DNA of 64,000 nt from CAVVKW01 sp963749035 (GTDB lineage Bacteria; Verrucomicrobiota; Verrucomicrobiia; Chthoniobacterales; JAATET01). Position 1 is the stretch's first letter, and each line of letters opens with the position of its first letter. Shown here one piece after another: positions 51,387-60,384 of the stretch. The notes beneath the pieces are model-generated. The model was not told where the DNA came from and searched no databases. It saw only the letters and a program-made list of their open reading frames with translations. The position numbers were made by a program, and so were the translations under genes. The DNA lies in the NCBI GenBank assembly GCA_963749035.1, contig CAVVKW010000002.1, positions 744,001 to 808,000 of the forward strand. Direction: 5' to 3'.

Positions 51387-53246
51387 CTACCCCGACTGAT
51401 CGTCCTCAGCGGGCTCGGTCTCGGATTCGTCATCCGCCTGGACCTTCGCGTGAAAAACGCGGTCCAGCGCCTTCCCGATCAAAGGTGCCGCGTGCGTGCC
51501 CCCGTGAATGCTATCGTCTCCCGGCTTGCCTTCGTAAACCGCTGCAAACGCGTATTGCGGATCGACGGACGGGGCGAATCCCGCGAACCAAGCCGCCGTT
51601 TTCTGATTATCCGTCGGCCCCCATTGCGCCGTGCCCGTCTTCCCCGCCACGTGAATTCCGTCGACCTTCGCGCGGCGTGCAGTGCCGTTCCCGCTCTCCG
51701 TCACTTCCACCAGCGCTTCGCGGAGATTCTCCATGATGTCCTCGTCGATCGGCAACTCGTCGCGCACGCGGTCTGGATAAGCCGCAACCACCGAATTATC
51801 GAGCGACTGGATCTGCTTCACCAGTCGTGTCTGATGGAACTTCCCGCCATTGGCGATCACCCCCATCGCCTGGGCCATCTGCAATGGCGTGATCAAAATG
51901 TCGCCCTGACCAATGCTCATGTTCGCGACGTCGCCGCTGAGAATTTTGCGTTTGTGCACCCGCTGCATGTATTCGTCCGTCGGAATGTTGCCATTCCCCT
52001 CGGCCTTGAGCGGAATGCCGGTCCGCTGACCCAGCCCGAGACGGGTCGACCATTCGATGATCGGCTCGGAGCCGATCTTGATCCCGACCTGATAAAACCA
52101 CGTGTTACACGACTGCGTCATCGCCTCAACGAAGTTCAGTGACCCCGCGCCTTTCTTCTTCCAGTTCCGAAACACAAAATTCCCCACGCTCAGCGCCGCC
52201 GGGCAGTTGAACTTCGACGCCGGCTCGACCTTCCCGCTCTTTAAAGCGGCCAGCCCGACGAACGTCTTGAACGTCGACCCCGGGGGATACGCCGACCGAA
52301 ACGCCCGCGGGTAGAGCGGCACCGCCGGGTCGTTGTTCAAAACGTCGAAATCCTCCTGTGTCACGTAGGGCACAAAGATATTTGGATCAAAGGTCGGCCA
52401 CGACGCCATCGCGAGAATCTCGCCGTTGTTCGGGTCCATCACCACGATCGCGCCGCGCTCGCAATTCTGCTCGAGGACTTCCTCGCAGATCCGCTGAATC
52501 CGCGCGTCGATCGTCGAGATCACGTTGAACCCAGGCACCGGCGGCCTCGCGATCCGCTCCGAAGTCTTCCGCCCCTCGGAATCAAACGTCACGTGAAGCG
52601 AACCCGGACGCCCAACCAACTCCTCGTTGAAAATTTGCTCCAACCCCTCGCGCCCCTCACTTTCCGAGAAGATGAGATCGTCATTCTCGATCGGACGCAG
52701 CGACAGCGGTGCCTTCTGCCCCACGTAGCCAATGATGTGCGCCGCCAGTTGGCCCTCCGGGTAAAACCGCGCGTAGCTCTGCCGCAGGATCAGCGTCGGC
52801 GTCACCCCAGCCGCGACGACCGACAGCTCATTCACCTCGAGATCCTCCGCAATGTCGTAGGGCAGCACCCCACGGTTCTTGTAGTGATCGAGGATCTTCT
52901 TTTCGTTGATCCTTATCTCCCGCCCCAGCAATCCCTTCGCCAGCGTCGCCTGCTGCCTGGCAAAATTCACCACCTGCTCGTCCGTGAAATCCAATGGCGT
53001 CGGGAACGAAATCGCCAGATTGTAGCTCACCTCCGACTGTGCAAACGGCGTCCCATTGCGGTCGGTAATCAAGCCACGCGGCGCCGGGATCCCCAGCTGC
53101 CAGGTCCTCGCCTGCTTCTGCGTCTCCCAGGTCGGCTTCGGATTCTCGACCGTCCCGGTGTTGTCCACCACGGCTTCTTGTGCAAGAACAGCACCCGTCA
53201 ACCCAACGGACGCAACGGCAGCGGCATAACAAAACAGACTTCTCAT
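51387..53246 (-). CDS. mrdA: Penicillin-binding protein 2 (class B, elongation)
   Basis: The 619-residue protein has a PBP dimerisation region (IPAPRGLITDRNGTPFAQSE, GREGLEQIFNEELVGRPGSL) and a transpeptidase domain with SxxK in PPGSTFKTF, SxN in TQSCNTW, and KTG in HVAGKTGTAQW. It should make peptidoglycan crosslinks in lateral wall growth. The N-terminus, MRSLFCYAAAVASVGLTGAV then LAQE, looks more like a cleavable signal peptide (VLA-Q) than the usual uncleaved anchor. An open frame upstream of ATG 53246 exists but does not look coding. Neither rodA nor mreBCD is adjacent. Confidence 0.9.
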   Translation of the reverse strand: MRSLFCYAAAVASVGLTGAVLAQEAVVDNTGTVENPKPTWETQKQARTWQLGIPAPRGLITDRNGTPFAQSEVSYNLAISFPTPLDFTDEQVVNFARQQATLAKGLLGREIRINEKKILDHYKNRGVLPYDIAEDLEVNELSVVAAGVTPTLILRQSYARFYPEGQLAAHIIGYVGQKAPLSLRPIENDDLIFSESEGREGLEQIFNEELVGRPGSLHVTFDSEGRKTSERIARPPVPGFNVISTIDARIQRICEEVLEQNCERGAIVVMDPNNGEILAMASWPTFDPNIFVPYVTQEDFDVLNNDPAVPLYPRAFRSAYPPGSTFKTFVGLAALKSGKVEPASKFNCPAALSVGNFVFRNWKKKGAGSLNFVEAMTQSCNTWFYQVGIKIGSEPIIEWSTRLGLGQRTGIPLKAEGNGNIPTDEYMQRVHKRKILSGDVANMSIGQGDILITPLQMAQAMGVIANGGKFHQTRLVKQIQSLDNSVVAAYPDRVRDELPIDEDIMENLREALVEVTESGNGTARRAKVDGIHVAGKTGTAQWGPTDNQKTAAWFAGFAPSVDPQYAFAAVYEGKPGDDSIHGGTHAAPLIGKALDRVFHAKVQADDESETEPAEDDQSG

Positions 53247-53318
53247 CGACGAAAAGCGATACCTTAGCCGTCCCCTCCGCAAAGGCAAACCCGAGTCGTC
53301 ATCCAAAACCCTATCACC

Positions 53319-53759
53319 ATGAGCCACCCATTCTCTTTCTTCCCAGCCGTTCTTTTTGCCCTCGCCACCCTTCTCCCGCTCGCAGCGACCCGCGCCGACG
53401 ACGAAGCCGAGAAGAAGGCAGCCGTCGAGGCGATGACTCCTTGGCTCACCCTCACCGACAAGGGCGAATACGGCGAGAGCTACGACGAAGCCTCCGCCGC
53501 TTTCAAGGAGGCCGTCACCCGCGCCGACTGGATCAAAGCCCTCGAAGACGTCCGCAAACCGCTCGGTTCCCTCGAGTCTCGCGACCTTCTCTCCTCCGTT
53601 CTTCTCACGACGCTCCCCGACGGGACTCAAGGAACCTACGTTCTCGCCCAGTTCGAGAGCGCTTTCACCGACCTCGCAAACGCCAACGAAACCGTCACCT
53701 TCGAAAAGGAAGACGACGGCACGTGGCGCGCCGCCGGTTACTTCATCCGGCCAAATTGA
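53319..53759 (+). CDS. Secreted DUF4019 protein
   Basis: The 146-residue protein has a signal peptide (about residues 1-26, ending ATRA). A DUF4019 domain fills the rest: AMTPWLTLTDKGEYGESYDE, then ADWIKALEDVRKPLGSLESR and VLAQFESAFTDLANANETVT with DGTWRAAGYFI. This is a small exported domain of unknown function. It stands alone between divergent mrdA and convergent tsaB. Confidence 0.88.
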   Translation: MSHPFSFFPAVLFALATLLPLAATRADDEAEKKAAVEAMTPWLTLTDKGEYGESYDEASAAFKEAVTRADWIKALEDVRKPLGSLESRDLLSSVLLTTLPDGTQGTYVLAQFESAFTDLANANETVTFEKEDDGTWRAAGYFIRPN

Positions 53760-53823
53760 GTCGAGCCCACTCGGGTGAAGCTCCCGCCCCGAGGTCGCGC
53801 CACGTCCGACCGTTCACTTACCA

Positions 53824-54420
53824 CTATTCTGCCCTTCGACGTGGCATCGTCACGTGCGGTGCCTTGAGGTAGAACGGTCGGATCTCGTCCCGAATGTCGT
53901 CACTCTCCGCATCGAGAGCGATCCCGGCCAGTAACGCCGCATCCGGCGTCGCCATTTGGTAGTCCGCCACCGGTCCGAGCGCTCGGACCGGCAAGTCGTC
54001 CGCCAACCGGCCCCCGAGTTCCTCCCGCGCGATGAGTTCCACCTCTCCGATCACCGCTCGATCCCGCACCCGCGCCAGGAAGACCTGGCCCGCTCGCGCG
54101 TCGCCCACCGCAAAGTATTCCCGAGCCTCCACCGCAAGGCACCGCACCGACAACACGCCCACCAACCCGGCCCCGGTCGCCAAACGGAGCCCCGCCGCCG
54201 CCGCCACGGTCGTTCGCAGACCGTTGTAAGACCCCGGCCCGATCCCAACGGCCACCCGGTCCGGATGCCCCACCGCCTTCATCGCCCTCTCCAGCTCGGG
54301 AAAAAACCGTCCACCGCGTCCTCTTGGACTGTCGAAATCGACCCGGAATTCCACCCGCCCGTCCACCGTCGCGACCACGCTCCCCAGAGCCGTCGAGCAA
54401 TCGAACGCCACGATTCTCAC
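53824..54420 (-). CDS. tsaB: tRNA threonylcarbamoyladenosine protein TsaB
   Basis: The 198-residue protein starts at a GTG that overlaps the tsaE stop codon (GTGA). IVAFDCSTALGSVVATVDG is the ASKHA-fold start, and VAVGIGPGSYNGLRTTVAAA and AGLVGVLSVRCLAVEA are TsaB signatures. It works with TsaD and TsaE to make t6A on tRNAs that read ANN codons. TsaD is not in the window. The C-terminal part is somewhat short compared with E. coli TsaB. Confidence 0.92.
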   Translation of the reverse strand: MRIVAFDCSTALGSVVATVDGRVEFRVDFDSPRGRGGRFFPELERAMKAVGHPDRVAVGIGPGSYNGLRTTVAAAAGLRLATGAGLVGVLSVRCLAVEAREYFAVGDARAGQVFLARVRDRAVIGEVELIAREELGGRLADDLPVRALGPVADYQMATPDAALLAGIALDAESDDIRDEIRPFYLKAPHVTMPRRRAE

Positions 54421-54884
54421 GCCCGCTCGATCTCCACCTGACGCCCCGCTCCCTCGACCGCGATCCGAACCCGCCAGCCATCCCCCGGCAAGACGTCCGG
54501 CAAGACGTCCGGAAAACGATCCCCCCATTCGATCAGCACCACGCCGATCCCATCCAAATAGTCGTCAAAGCCAAGGTGCAACAAGTCACCCACCTCCTCC
54601 AGCCGATAAAAGTCGAAATGCGCGACCGGCAACCGGCCCCCGCCGTATTCGTGAACCAGCGTGAAAGTCGGACTACTGACCTCGCCCTCACCGCCCAACC
54701 CGGCGACCACTCCCTTCGCAAAATGCGTCTTGCCCGCCCCCAACGGACCCTCCAACGACACGACCGCCCCCGCATGGATCGTCCGCCCAAACTCAACCCC
54801 CAACTCCACCATTTCCGCCACCGTCGCGCACGACACGACGCGGGTCTCCGCGGAGCCATCAGGAAACGGTTTTCGGTTTGCCAT
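54417..54884 (-). CDS. tsaE: tRNA threonylcarbamoyladenosine ATPase TsaE
   Basis: The 155-residue protein is a full-length TsaE with the Walker A loop SLEGPLGAGKTHFAKG, the TFTLVHEY stretch, HFDFYRLEEV and IGVVLIEWGDRFPD. It supplies the ATPase needed to cycle the TsaB-TsaD complex. A 12-bp tandem duplication at 54486-54509 gives DVLPDVLP just after the WGDRFP motif. Its stop overlaps the GTG start of tsaB, so the two are coupled. Confidence 0.93.
   Translation of the reverse strand: MANRKPFPDGSAETRVVSCATVAEMVELGVEFGRTIHAGAVVSLEGPLGAGKTHFAKGVVAGLGGEGEVSSPTFTLVHEYGGGRLPVAHFDFYRLEEVGDLLHLGFDDYLDGIGVVLIEWGDRFPDVLPDVLPGDGWRVRIAVEGAGRQVEIERA
54486..54509 (-). repeat. 12-bp in-frame tandem duplication in tsaE
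   Basis: CGGCAAGACGTC occurs twice in direct succession (54486-54497 and 54498-54509) inside tsaE. It preserves the frame and duplicates four residues (DVLP). Confidence 0.8.
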
Positions 54885-54913
54885 CGCCGCGGCAATCTAG
54901 TTCCTTGCCCCCC

Positions 54914-56494
54914 ATGGACTCAACCTCGCTCTGGGCACGCTTTCAGGAATATTTCCTCCGCTACGACGACCTCGGTATCTCGGTCGACGTCAGTCGGATG
55001 CGTTTCGCGGACGACTTCCTACCCTCCATGAAAGGCGCGATTTCCCGGGCGTTCACCGAGATGGACAAGCTCGAAGGTGGCGCCATCGCCAACCCCGACG
55101 AGAACCGGATGGTCGGCCACTACTGGCTGCGCGACGCTTCCCTCGCTCCCACCCCGGAGCTCCGCGCGGACGTCGAGAATACTCGCGACGAGATCCTCGC
55201 CTTCGCCGCCGACGTCCACTCAGGTGCCATCACCGCTGGCAGCGGCGCGAAATTCACCGACTTTCTTTCCATCGGCATCGGCGGCTCCGCCCTCGGTCCG
55301 GAACTCGTCGCCGACGCCCTCTGGCAGCCGGAGAACCCGATCTCCATGCACTTCATGGACAACACCGACCCCGACGGTTTTGAAAAAGTCCTCGCCCAGA
55401 TCGGCGACCGACTCGCGACCACCCTCGTCGCCGTGATCTCGAAGTCCGGCGGCACCAAGGAATCCCGCAACGGGATGCTGGCCGCCCAGACCGCCTTCAA
55501 GGACGCCGGCATGCCCTTCGCGCCGCACTTCGTCGCCGTCACCGGTAACGACAGTCTCCTCGACAAGACCGCCGTCTCCGAAGGCTGGCTTCGGCGCTTC
55601 CCGATGTTCGACTGGATCGGCGGTCGCACCTCCATCATGAGTGCCGTTGGCCTCCTGCCCATGGCCATTCAGGGGCTCGACGTCTCGGCGTTTCTCGACG
55701 GTGCCAAGGCGATGGACGTCAAAACCCGCACCGCCAAAGCCTCCGATAACGCCGCGATGCTCCTCGCGCTCATGTGGTATGCCTCTGGCGACGGCCGCGG
55801 AAAGAAGGACATGGTCGTCCTCCCCTACAAGGACCGATTGCTCCTCTTCAGCCGTTATCTCCAGCAGCTCGTCATGGAGTCACTCGGGAAGGAACTCGAC
55901 CGCGACGGCAAAGTCGTCAATCAGGGCATCGCCGTTTACGGGAACAAGGGTTCGACCGACCAACACGCCTACGTCCAGCAGCTCCGCGACGGCGTGAACA
56001 ATTTCTTCGTGACGTTCATCGAAGTTCAGCGATCCTGCGACGGCACCGACGTCGAAGTCGAACCCGGCGCCACCAGCGGCGACTTTCTTCAAGGCTTCCT
56101 CCGCGGCACTCGCAAAGCGCTCTACGAAAAAGATCGCGACTCCATTACCGTCAGCATCCCCACCGTCGACGCCTTCAATCTCGGCACTCTCATCGCACTC
56201 TACGAACGCGCCGTTGGTTTTTACGGCTCACTCGTCAACGTCAACGCCTACCACCAACCCGGCGTCGAGGCCGGCAAGAAGGCCGCCGCCGAAGTCCTCG
56301 ACCTTCAACAGAAAGTCGTCAAAGAACTCCGTTCGCAGCTTGGCAAAGCGAAAACGGCCACGGAGATCGCGACGACCATCGACGAAGATCCGGAAGAGAT
56401 TTTCCACATCGCCCACCACCTTTCGGCAAATAACGAAGCCATTTCGGCGACCGTCGGCAGCTCCCCAGCCGAAGACACTTTTACCGCCGCCTGA
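54914..56494 (+). CDS. pgi: Glucose-6-phosphate isomerase
   Basis: The 526-residue enzyme starts at ATG 54914. Sugar-phosphate binding is seen in FLSIGIGGSALGPELVADAL and VISKSGGTKESRNG, the catalytic region in GRTSIMSAVGLLPMAIQG and GNKGSTDQHAYVQQLRDG, and the C-terminal lysine region in VNAYHQPGVEAGKKAAAEVL. It interconverts glucose- and fructose-6-phosphate. The closest type appears to be the long form seen in cyanobacteria and plant plastids. It is divergent from tsaE, with 29 bp between the starts. Confidence 0.95.
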   Translation: MDSTSLWARFQEYFLRYDDLGISVDVSRMRFADDFLPSMKGAISRAFTEMDKLEGGAIANPDENRMVGHYWLRDASLAPTPELRADVENTRDEILAFAADVHSGAITAGSGAKFTDFLSIGIGGSALGPELVADALWQPENPISMHFMDNTDPDGFEKVLAQIGDRLATTLVAVISKSGGTKESRNGMLAAQTAFKDAGMPFAPHFVAVTGNDSLLDKTAVSEGWLRRFPMFDWIGGRTSIMSAVGLLPMAIQGLDVSAFLDGAKAMDVKTRTAKASDNAAMLLALMWYASGDGRGKKDMVVLPYKDRLLLFSRYLQQLVMESLGKELDRDGKVVNQGIAVYGNKGSTDQHAYVQQLRDGVNNFFVTFIEVQRSCDGTDVEVEPGATSGDFLQGFLRGTRKALYEKDRDSITVSIPTVDAFNLGTLIALYERAVGFYGSLVNVNAYHQPGVEAGKKAAAEVLDLQQKVVKELRSQLGKAKTATEIATTIDEDPEEIFHIAHHLSANNEAISATVGSSPAEDTFTAA

Positions 56495-56525
56495 TTTCGT
56501 TTCACGCATTCCTACCCGATTACCC

Positions 56526-56930
56526 ATGCCCCGCCCGGCTCGATTCATTCTCATCCTTCTCGGCGTCTGCCTCCTGCAGGCCTGCGGCGACCGGCCGAAG
56601 GACACCCTCGAGACCGCCCGGCAGGAACTCGCGGAATACAAGGCCGACCCGACCGAGCTCCGCGCCCAGCAAGTCGAGGACACCCTCACCCGCCTCGACA
56701 GCCAAATCGATGAACTCGAACTCAAGAACCGCGACACCGAAGCCGAACTCTACCGCGCCAGTGAGGAGAATCTCCGCGCCGACTTCCGCTCCGCGAAAAT
56801 GCTGAATTCCCTCCGCGACGCGCAATCCGCCGTCCAAGGCGTCGGCGATGCGTTCAAGGATGCCGGTCGCAGTATCGGCGATGCGTTCCGCGAAGTGACC
56901 GGTCGCCCCGCCCCGTCACCCACCCCCTAG
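56526..56930 (+). CDS. Small coiled-coil lipoprotein
   Basis: The 134-residue protein has a lipoprotein signal (FILILLGVCLLQAC). The mature part is strongly helical: heptad-like EDTLTRLDSQIDELELKNRD and TEAELYRASEENLRADFRSA, then DAFKDAGRSIGDAFREVTG. A short PAPSPTP tail closes it. No family is recognised. It lies 31 bp downstream of pgi and may be transcribed with it, without an obvious functional link. Confidence 0.72.
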   Translation: MPRPARFILILLGVCLLQACGDRPKDTLETARQELAEYKADPTELRAQQVEDTLTRLDSQIDELELKNRDTEAELYRASEENLRADFRSAKMLNSLRDAQSAVQGVGDAFKDAGRSIGDAFREVTGRPAPSPTP

Positions 56931-57045
56931 TCCGTCGCTCGTCCTTCGCCGGTCGCCCGGATCGCCTCGACGGACGAGTCCGCGCCACTCCGGGCCGTCA
57001 AATTTCACCTTGTTGCCTGCCCGACGCGGGCGGACAATTTCCCCA

Positions 57046-58092
57046 ATGCCCGACACCCCTCCAGCCGAACTCGGCTACCGGATGCCCGCGGAATGGGAAC
57101 CCCACGAAGCCACTTGGCTTTCCTGGCCCCACCCCGAAGGGATCAGTTTTCCCGGCTGCTACGACCGCGTTATCCCGACCTTCGTTGAGATGGTGGAGGC
57201 CCTCGCCGAATCGGAAACCGTCCGCATCAACGTCCGCGACACCGAGCAAGAGCAGACTGTCCGCCGCTTGCTCACCGGCGCACCTGCCGACCGAATCGAA
57301 TTCCACGGCATCCCCACCAACGAACCCTGGTGCCGCGATCACGGTCCGATATTTATTCGTCGCGAGAAGGAGCCGCAGCTCGCCATCATCGATTTCGGCT
57401 ACAACGCCTGGGGTTACAAATACCCGCCCTTCGACGACGACGACGACGTCCCCACTCAGATCGGCCAGCAACTCGACCTCGAAGTCTTCGATTACGGCGA
57501 CTTTGTCCTCGAAGGAGGATCGATCGACGTCGACGGCTTCGGCAACCTCCTGACAACCGAAAGCTGCCTCCTCAACCCAAACCGCAACTCCCACCTCGAC
57601 AAAAAAGAGATCGAAGACCTCCTCCGCGAGACTCTCGGCGTCAAAACCATCATCTGGCTCGGTGACGGCATCGAGGGCGACGACACCGACGGCCACATCG
57701 ACGACCTCACTCGCTTCGTGGGAGAGAACCGCGTCGTCACCGTCATCGAAGAAAACGAGGACGATTCGAACTACACCGCCCTCCAGACCAATCTCGAGCG
57801 ACTCCGCGCCGTCCAGCTCCCCGGACAAGACGATCCCCTGGAGATCCTCAACCTCCCGATGCCCTCGCCCATCAAACGCGACGGCCAGCGCCTCCCCGCG
57901 AGCTACGCCAACTTTTACATCGCCAACACCGTCGTCCTCCTTCCCGTTTTCGGCGAGACCCACGACGCCTGGGCAAAAGCCGTCCTCTCGGAAGCCTTCC
58001 CCGGCCGGAAAGTCGTTCCCATCGACTGCCGCGAACTCATTTGGGGACTCGGAGCCTTCCACTGCCTCACCCAGCAGCAACCCGCCACCTAG
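57046..58092 (+). CDS. aguA: Agmatine deiminase family protein
   Basis: The 348-residue enzyme begins YRMPAEWEPHEATWLSWPHP, the usual opening of the PAD-porph/agmatine deiminase family. Substrate-binding and catalytic acidic residues lie in TNEPWCRDHGPIFI and VLEGGSIDVDGFGNLLTTES, the catalytic His in DDTDGHIDDLTRFV, and the nucleophile Cys (about 340) in LGAFHCLTQQQP. It should convert agmatine to N-carbamoylputrescine in polyamine synthesis. A peptidylarginine-type activity is an alternative. The carbamoylputrescine amidase is not adjacent. Confidence 0.92.
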   Translation: MPDTPPAELGYRMPAEWEPHEATWLSWPHPEGISFPGCYDRVIPTFVEMVEALAESETVRINVRDTEQEQTVRRLLTGAPADRIEFHGIPTNEPWCRDHGPIFIRREKEPQLAIIDFGYNAWGYKYPPFDDDDDVPTQIGQQLDLEVFDYGDFVLEGGSIDVDGFGNLLTTESCLLNPNRNSHLDKKEIEDLLRETLGVKTIIWLGDGIEGDDTDGHIDDLTRFVGENRVVTVIEENEDDSNYTALQTNLERLRAVQLPGQDDPLEILNLPMPSPIKRDGQRLPASYANFYIANTVVLLPVFGETHDAWAKAVLSEAFPGRKVVPIDCRELIWGLGAFHCLTQQQPAT

Positions 58093-58176
58093 CGAAACCC
58101 GAAACCCGAAACCGTCCGGCCCTCGACCCCAGGCAGACCAGGGAAAGCCGCACGACAACTCCCCCCCAGAACTCCG

Positions 58177-58956
58177 ATGAACGTTTCCAAGAACCTTCGA
58201 ACTTCTCTCCTCTCTGCGCTGTTCAGCTCCGCGCTTTCCGCGTCGTCCTTCGGCGAAAGCAAGTCCGACGGGGGAAATCTCGTCCGATACGGCGGAATGC
58301 ACGAAGCGATCGGACTCCAAAACCACCAAGGCAGAGTCGATCTTTCCCAGCTTCTCGAGCAGCCCCACTTCTACGCCGTAGGCGCCCTCGCTGGGCTCGA
58401 CGGAGAAATCACCATCCTCGATTCGAAGGCGATCGTCACCACGGTCGATTCCTCTGGAAATCCTTCCGCGCAGTCCGGCGGCGAGGCGACCCTGCTCGTC
58501 GGGCAGTCGGTCCCAGCTTGGACGGACGTCGAAATCACGGAGGATATCCCGCCCGCGCAGATTGACGGGGCCGTCCGTGAGCTCGTGTCCGGAAGCGGAA
58601 TCAACCCCTCAAGCCCTTTCATTTTCGTCATTGAAGGCTCCTATTCAGCCGTTCGTCTTCACGTCATCAATGGCGCGTGTCCCGTGCACGCCCAGAAGAA
58701 GGACAAAAGAATTCCCGAGAACCGACAACCGTATGAACTTGCGACCGAGGCGGTCGCAGGAACGGTGGTCGGCGTGTATGCCGAGGACGCCGCCGGTCAA
58801 TTGACTCACCCCGGCACGTCCCAGCACGCCCATTTAATCTACCCGGACCCGGCATCCGGCCAACGCGTGACGGGGCACCTGGAGCCGTATGGCGTGAAGC
58901 GGGGAGCGACGTTGAAACTCCCGAACACCGTCATGCCGAGCGGCGAGGACCGGTGA
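58177..58956 (+). CDS. Secreted acetolactate-decarboxylase-like protein
   Basis: The 259-residue protein has a signal peptide (about residues 1-26, ending SASSFG). The remainder recalls alpha-acetolactate decarboxylase: HFYAVGALAGLDGEITILDS in the N-terminal half, and HAHLIYPDPASGQRVTGHLE near the end, where HxH and a later His could bind zinc. The spacing of that last His is longer than in AlsD. The mid-region is only weakly similar, so the function is tentative. An exported location would be unusual for a fermentative enzyme. It may instead be a zinc-binding protein of another role. Confidence 0.5.
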   Translation: MNVSKNLRTSLLSALFSSALSASSFGESKSDGGNLVRYGGMHEAIGLQNHQGRVDLSQLLEQPHFYAVGALAGLDGEITILDSKAIVTTVDSSGNPSAQSGGEATLLVGQSVPAWTDVEITEDIPPAQIDGAVRELVSGSGINPSSPFIFVIEGSYSAVRLHVINGACPVHAQKKDKRIPENRQPYELATEAVAGTVVGVYAEDAAGQLTHPGTSQHAHLIYPDPASGQRVTGHLEPYGVKRGATLKLPNTVMPSGEDR

Positions 58957-59191
58957 TCTTCGGGGAAATCGAGATTGCACGTGGAGTCATCCGCCCCAGA
59001 CCGCCGACACGCACCCCAACCTAAGCGCCGAACCCCGGTCGAACTTCGAAATCGCCGTCCCCAGCCAGCGCCGCCGACCCGTCTTCCATTTTCAATCCTC
59101 GAACCCTCGCGTCCAAAGGCCACCCGCGACGTCCCTGCATCCCAAGCCGTTTAAGATTCAAAGTCCCTAGATTTACGATTATTTCACCGTC
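58957..59191. other. 235-bp gap
   Basis: I see no gene, hairpin or repeat here. The right half is AT-richer and probably holds the promoter of the membrane protein gene that follows. Confidence 0.4.
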
Positions 59192-59707
59192 GTGCCCGAA
59201 GACCTTCTCAAGCTGCTCCCAGACCCTGCTTACCAGCACGTTCTGTTGAGCCACCTTCCCCTCGCCGGCTTACTCGCCGGTGCCATTGCTTTGCTAATCG
59301 CCCTCCTCATGGGCGAACGCGCCGCCCAAGTCCCCGCACTCTTCGTTATCATTCTGATGTCCGGCTCCGCGTTTCTGCTCGTGGACACGGGGCACGACGC
59401 CTACCGCCCCGTCCGCGCGATTGCCGATGGACCGGGAGCCGACTGGCTCGACGAACACATGGACCGCGCCGACCGCTACACCGGATCATTCTATGGCCTT
59501 GCCGCTATCGCCCTCATCGCCCTCGTCCTTCCAATCCGCTGGCCCCGGACCGCCGGCGCCCTCGGCTTCCTCACGTTCCTAAGCTGCGTCGCCTGTCTCG
59601 GAGTCGCCTTTTACATCGCCGAAGCGGGCAACCGCGTCCTTCACGTGGAAATGCGACCCAAACCTGTGGAGGTCGCTCTCCCCCTCCCCGGCGAAGACGA
59701 GCTCTGA
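59192..59707 (+). CDS. Four-helix membrane protein, DUF2231-like
   Basis: The 171-residue protein from GTG 59192 has about four membrane helices (starting near residues 20, 45, 100 and 125). A His in LLSHLPLAGLLAG near the start of the first helix and a second charged pair in DEHMDRADRYTG before the third helix are reminiscent of DUF2231 proteins, which may bind heme. The match is not strong. No signal peptide is needed. Confidence 0.65.
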   Translation: MPEDLLKLLPDPAYQHVLLSHLPLAGLLAGAIALLIALLMGERAAQVPALFVIILMSGSAFLLVDTGHDAYRPVRAIADGPGADWLDEHMDRADRYTGSFYGLAAIALIALVLPIRWPRTAGALGFLTFLSCVACLGVAFYIAEAGNRVLHVEMRPKPVEVALPLPGEDEL

Positions 59708-59745
59708 GCGACTCAAGCCCAAAACGCGTGTCTGCCGCTCGAACG

Positions 59746-60384
59746 CTAGTCTGCCAAGCGGTCGCCCACGATCCTCGCCTCGTCAAATTCAGCGGTGTCG
59801 TTGAACGACCCGAAACCCATTCTCCCAGCGGGATAGCTCGTGTCGTTCGCGGTCAGAACCGGCTCTTCCCGCTCGTCCACCCTGACCACGATCTCACCAT
59901 TCGCCCCGTGGGACACGCGTAGCGTCTGCCAACCAGACCCGAGCGCCGGCTCGGGTGCCTCTTCGAGGTGGATCGGCGTGCGGCCCGAGGCCTCCACCCG
60001 CATGATGATGCTGTGGGTCCGCCCGTCGGAATCATTGGAAACGTGAGCGTAGTAAAAATGTTCGGCGTCTTGGTAACCGAAGAGCAGCACGATGTCCTTC
60101 CCCACTTTGCTATCGGGCTCCAGCGAGCGCGCCTCGACCGTCAACTCGGCGTCCCTCCAGCGATCCGGCAGCAGCGCGTAGGTCACCGGGCGACGAACCG
60201 GACCCTTCGGCTTTCCCGCCTCACTGATCTGTAATTTACCTTCCCGCGCCTCCCAATTTTCGGCCGGAATCAGGTCAATTTTGCCCGCTCCCTCGCCGAA
60301 ATCCGACCGCCATTCTTCAGCCCAGATCAACGATCCAGCCAGAAACGTCACCGCCACGACGGCTCCCACGATAAACCTACGCAA
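59746..60384 (-). CDS. Secreted DUF1080-like (concanavalin-fold) protein
   Basis: The protein of about 212 residues has a signal peptide (RRFIVGAVVAVTFLAGSLIWA) and one beta-sandwich domain: WEAREGKLQISEAGKPKGP, then DAELTVEARSLEPDSKVGKD, VLLFGYQDAEHFYYAHVSND and AGRMGFGSFNDTAEFDEARI. This is the laminin-G/concanavalin-like fold of DUF1080 proteins, which bind or hydrolyse sugars. The start is uncertain: TTG 60384, overlapping the upstream stop by 8 bp, or GTG 60369. It is coupled to the Tat-exported aldo-keto reductase, and a common sugar substrate is plausible. Confidence 0.72.
   Translation of the reverse strand: MRRFIVGAVVAVTFLAGSLIWAEEWRSDFGEGAGKIDLIPAENWEAREGKLQISEAGKPKGPVRRPVTYALLPDRWRDAELTVEARSLEPDSKVGKDIVLLFGYQDAEHFYYAHVSNDSDGRTHSIIMRVEASGRTPIHLEEAPEPALGSGWQTLRVSHGANGEIVVRVDEREEPVLTANDTSYPAGRMGFGSFNDTAEFDEARIVGDRLAD

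Noticed and set aside
53247..53630. Upstream extension of PBP2 to 53630
   Set aside because: The added 128 codons overlap the DUF4019 gene in antisense and precede a clear membrane-targeting N-terminus at 53246.
58094..58113. Short GAAACCC tandem repeat after the agmatine deiminase gene
   Set aside because: Fewer than three full copies in a short gap; no likely function and could be chance.
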